Shown: positions 6,289 through 7,632 of the stretch, one piece after another
How positions within the stretch are numbered: position 1 is the first letter of the stretch
How the letters are laid out: every line of letters begins with the position of its first letter
From: Hyphomicrobiales bacterium
GTDB taxonomy: Bacteria > Pseudomonadota > Alphaproteobacteria > Rhizobiales > Aestuariivirgaceae
Direction: 5' to 3'
Assembly (NCBI GenBank): GCA_027051995.1
Contig: JALUFY010000412.1
Span: 1-7,632, forward strand
DNA: 7,632 bases
Translations under genes and position numbers: made by a program
The notes under the pieces: generated by a model
What the model was told of the DNA's origin: nothing
The model's input: the letters and a program-made list of their open reading frames with translations, nothing else
Database searches by the model: none

Positions 6289-6296
6289 GCTATGCT
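6288..6296 (+). promoter_or_regulatory. Candidate extended -10 promoter for ppx
   Basis: TGCTATGCT fits an extended -10 (TGn plus TATGCT, 4/6). The -35 position 17 bp upstream (TTTCGC, 6268-6273) is a poor match, as is often true with extended -10 promoters. A start near 6303 would give a leader of about 68 nt to the ATG at 6371. This is a weak call made by eye. Confidence 0.22.
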
Positions 6297-6370
6297 GCGC
6301 GGCAACGTGAAGCATTTGGGCATGGCCCGGCTCCGGCCGCCTTGCGCGCTTTTCCCCCTCGCGGCGGAAA

Positions 6371-7573
6371 ATGCGGACGCGGCGCCGGCGGGGCCATGCG
6401 GGATGGATTGAATTGAATGTCTCCAGGGGCGCGGACGGCGATCCGCGCGCAAGGGGGGCTGTCCCGGCGGAAAAAGCGCCGCGCCGGGAAACGCGGGAGC
6501 CGCCCGGAAAGGCGGCGCAACGCGCCAGCGCCCCCCGCATGGCCACGTCTCAGAGGCGCGCCCGCATGGCGCGTCAGCTGCTGGCCTTGCGCGAATCCGG
6601 GCGCGAGTTCTATGGCGCGCTCGATCTGGGCACCAACAATTGCCGGCTGCTGCTGGCCACGCCGTCGCGCAATGGCTTCCGCGTGGTGGACGCCTTTTCG
6701 CGCATCGTGCGCCTTGGCGAAGGGGTCTCCAGAACCGGCTCCCTGTCGCCTCAGGCCCAGAAACGCACCCTGGAGGCCCTGCGCATCTGCGCCAACAAGC
6801 TGCGCTGGTGGCGGGTGCGCCGCGCCCGCCTCATCGCCACCCAGGCCTGCCGGGCGGCTAAAAACGGCCAGGCCTTCCTGGACAGGGTGTCCAGCGAGCT
6901 GGGGCTTGATCTGGAAATCGTCGATGCCGGAGCCGAGGCCCGCCTCGCGGCCTCCGGGGCCTGCCCGCTGATCGATGACAAGGCGGAAAACGTTCTGGTC
7001 TTCGACATCGGCGGCGGCTCCTCGGAGCTTCTGTGGCTCAACATGACCGGCGGCGAACGTAAGGCCGTGGACTGGATCTCCATCCCCGCCGGCGTCGTCA
7101 CCCTGGCGGAGAAATTCGGCGGCGGGACCATCCCGCGCGAAGTCTATGAGCAAATGCGCGCCTGGGTGCGCCCGGCCCTGCGGGAGTTCGCCGCCCGCCT
7201 GCGGGAAAAGGGCGCGCCCGCCGTTCCCGATCATCTGCTGGGCACATCGGGCACCGTGACCACCATCTCCGGCGTCTCCCTGGGCCTGCGCCGCTATGAC
7301 CGCTCCAGGGTGGATGGCTGCTGGCTCGATCGCGCCGAGATCATGCGCGTCTCCGAGCAGCTGCGCGCCATGGAGCTGCGCGAGCGCGCCGCCAACGGCT
7401 GCATAGGCCGCGACCGCGCCGATCTGGTGGTGGCCGGCTGCGCCATTCTGGAGGAGATTTGCGCCATCTGGCCCAGCCCGCGCATCCGCGTCGCCGACCG
7501 CGGCCTGCGCGAGGGCATTCTCACCGATCTGATGATGGAGGACGGAACCTATGGCCGGCCCCAGACGCCCTGA
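6371..7573 (+). CDS. ppx: Exopolyphosphatase / guanosine pentaphosphate phosphatase (Ppx/GppA family)
   Basis: Ppx/GppA proteins release phosphate from polyphosphate and/or convert pppGpp to ppGpp; sequence alone does not say which applies here. This is an ASKHA (actin-like) fold ATP-type hydrolase. Phosphate-1 motif YGALDLGTNNCRLLLA (81-96), phosphate-2 motif VFDIGGGSSEL (210-220), adenosine-type motif GTSGTVTTISG (291-301) and DRGLREGIL (376-384) are all present. The catalytic pair known from E. coli PPX (Glu121, Asp143) corresponds to Glu189 in GAEARLA and Asp212 in FDIGGG. The 400 residues lack the C-terminal HD domain of the roughly 500-residue enterobacterial enzymes. The start is uncertain: ATG 6371 is the first in the frame after a stop at 6308 and adds an Arg-rich, probably disordered leader of about 80 residues; ATG 6539 or 6566 would give shorter forms. 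None has a strong Shine-Dalgarno. The leader keeps high third-position GC, favouring 6371. It overlaps rlmE by 23 bp. Confidence 0.88.
   Translation: MRTRRRRGHAGWIELNVSRGADGDPRARGAVPAEKAPRRETREPPGKAAQRASAPRMATSQRRARMARQLLALRESGREFYGALDLGTNNCRLLLATPSRNGFRVVDAFSRIVRLGEGVSRTGSLSPQAQKRTLEALRICANKLRWWRVRRARLIATQACRAAKNGQAFLDRVSSELGLDLEIVDAGAEARLAASGACPLIDDKAENVLVFDIGGGSSELLWLNMTGGERKAVDWISIPAGVVTLAEKFGGGTIPREVYEQMRAWVRPALREFAARLREKGAPAVPDHLLGTSGTVTTISGVSLGLRRYDRSRVDGCWLDRAEIMRVSEQLRAMELRERAANGCIGRDRADLVVAGCAILEEICAIWPSPRIRVADRGLREGILTDLMMEDGTYGRPQTP
7537..7541 (+). promoter_or_regulatory. Shine-Dalgarno for the rlmE start, inside ppx
   Basis: GGAGG lies 9 nt before ATG 7551 and within the last codons of ppx. 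It is the best-placed ribosome binding site at this junction and supports a real overlapping gene rather than a chance ATG. Confidence 0.55.
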
Positions 7574-7632
7574 CAGGGCCAAGCCGCGCCGCAATGCCTC
7601 CGGGCGCGGCGCGCGCAAGCTCAAGGTGCGCG
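7551..7632 (+). CDS. rlmE: 23S rRNA (uridine-2'-O)-methyltransferase RlmE (FtsJ/RrmJ), 3'-truncated
   Basis: Only 27 codons are visible before the window ends. The family methylates the 2'-O of U2552 in the 23S rRNA A loop late in 50S assembly. The evidence is positional and from the N terminus: a basic leader (MAGPRRPDRAKPRRN) followed by GRGARKLKVR, which matches the glycine/lysine-rich opening I recall for alphaproteobacterial RlmE, and the common ppx-rlmE order in that class. The ATG at 7551 is backed by a strong Shine-Dalgarno, GGAGG (7537-7541), 9 nt upstream inside ppx. The ppx stop (7571-7573) lies 23 bp into this gene in another frame, so the two are probably translationally coupled. 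No catalytic residue (K-D-K-E tetrad) is in the window, so the call rests on context. Confidence 0.6.
   Translation, partial: MAGPRRPDRAKPRRNASGRGARKLKVR

Noticed and set aside
6192..6416. Short plus-strand frame (74 codons) in the divergent region
   Set aside because: It has no ribosome site I can trust, Pro/Gly/Arg-rich composition, and overlaps ppx in another frame.
6290..7624. Minus-strand 444-codon open frame
   Set aside because: It is antisense to ppx and rlmE, which carry clear motifs. It has no domain of its own and is biased to Gly, Ala and Arg.

Overview
The window is a GC-rich chromosomal segment, most likely from an alphaproteobacterium. The evidence is the style of the Ppx/GppA protein (a basic N-terminal extension, a DLGTNNCRLL motif and no HD domain), the ppx-rlmE gene order, a Wza/BexD-type polysaccharide export protein, and a short cytosolic HisKA kinase of PleC/PdhS style. 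This is family-level reasoning; the species cannot be named. The content looks like core chromosome: I see no transposase, integrase, phage gene or CRISPR array.

Layout, left to right. Bases 1-1035 (+) hold the 3' part of a polysaccharide export outer-membrane protein. Its stop codon lies 3 bp from the stop of a convergent gene for a small three-helix membrane protein (1039-1410, -). Further right on the minus strand are an RsmB/NOP-family RNA cytosine methyltransferase (1473-2759), a tRNA-Gln(CTG) gene with its own promoter and intrinsic terminator (2790-2982), a HerA-like DUF87 ATPase with a long Met/Pro/Ala/Gln tail (3001-5223), and a soluble sensor histidine kinase (5288-6142). A 228-bp divergent region (6143-6370) separates the kinase from a plus-strand pair: an exopolyphosphatase/pppGpp phosphatase (6371-7573) and the first 27 codons of the 23S rRNA methyltransferase RlmE (from 7551), which overlaps ppx by 23 bp.

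How the genes may work together: three loci serve translation (tRNA-Gln, an RsmB-like rRNA methyltransferase, RlmE), and Ppx/GppA links to phosphate and stringent-response nucleotides. The kinase and the HerA-like ATPase lie head-to-tail with 64 bp between them and no clear terminator, so they may be co-transcribed. No cognate response regulator, and no NurA, SIR2 or other effector for the HerA protein, is visible here.

The points most worth a second look are the orphan HerA ATPase with its methionine-periodic tail, its kinase neighbour, and a CtrA-like box (TTAA-N7-TTAT) placed where the -35 element of the kinase promoter would be. I found no clear case for a wholly new system. No stretch longer than 300 bp lacks a gene; the largest gap is 6143-6370.
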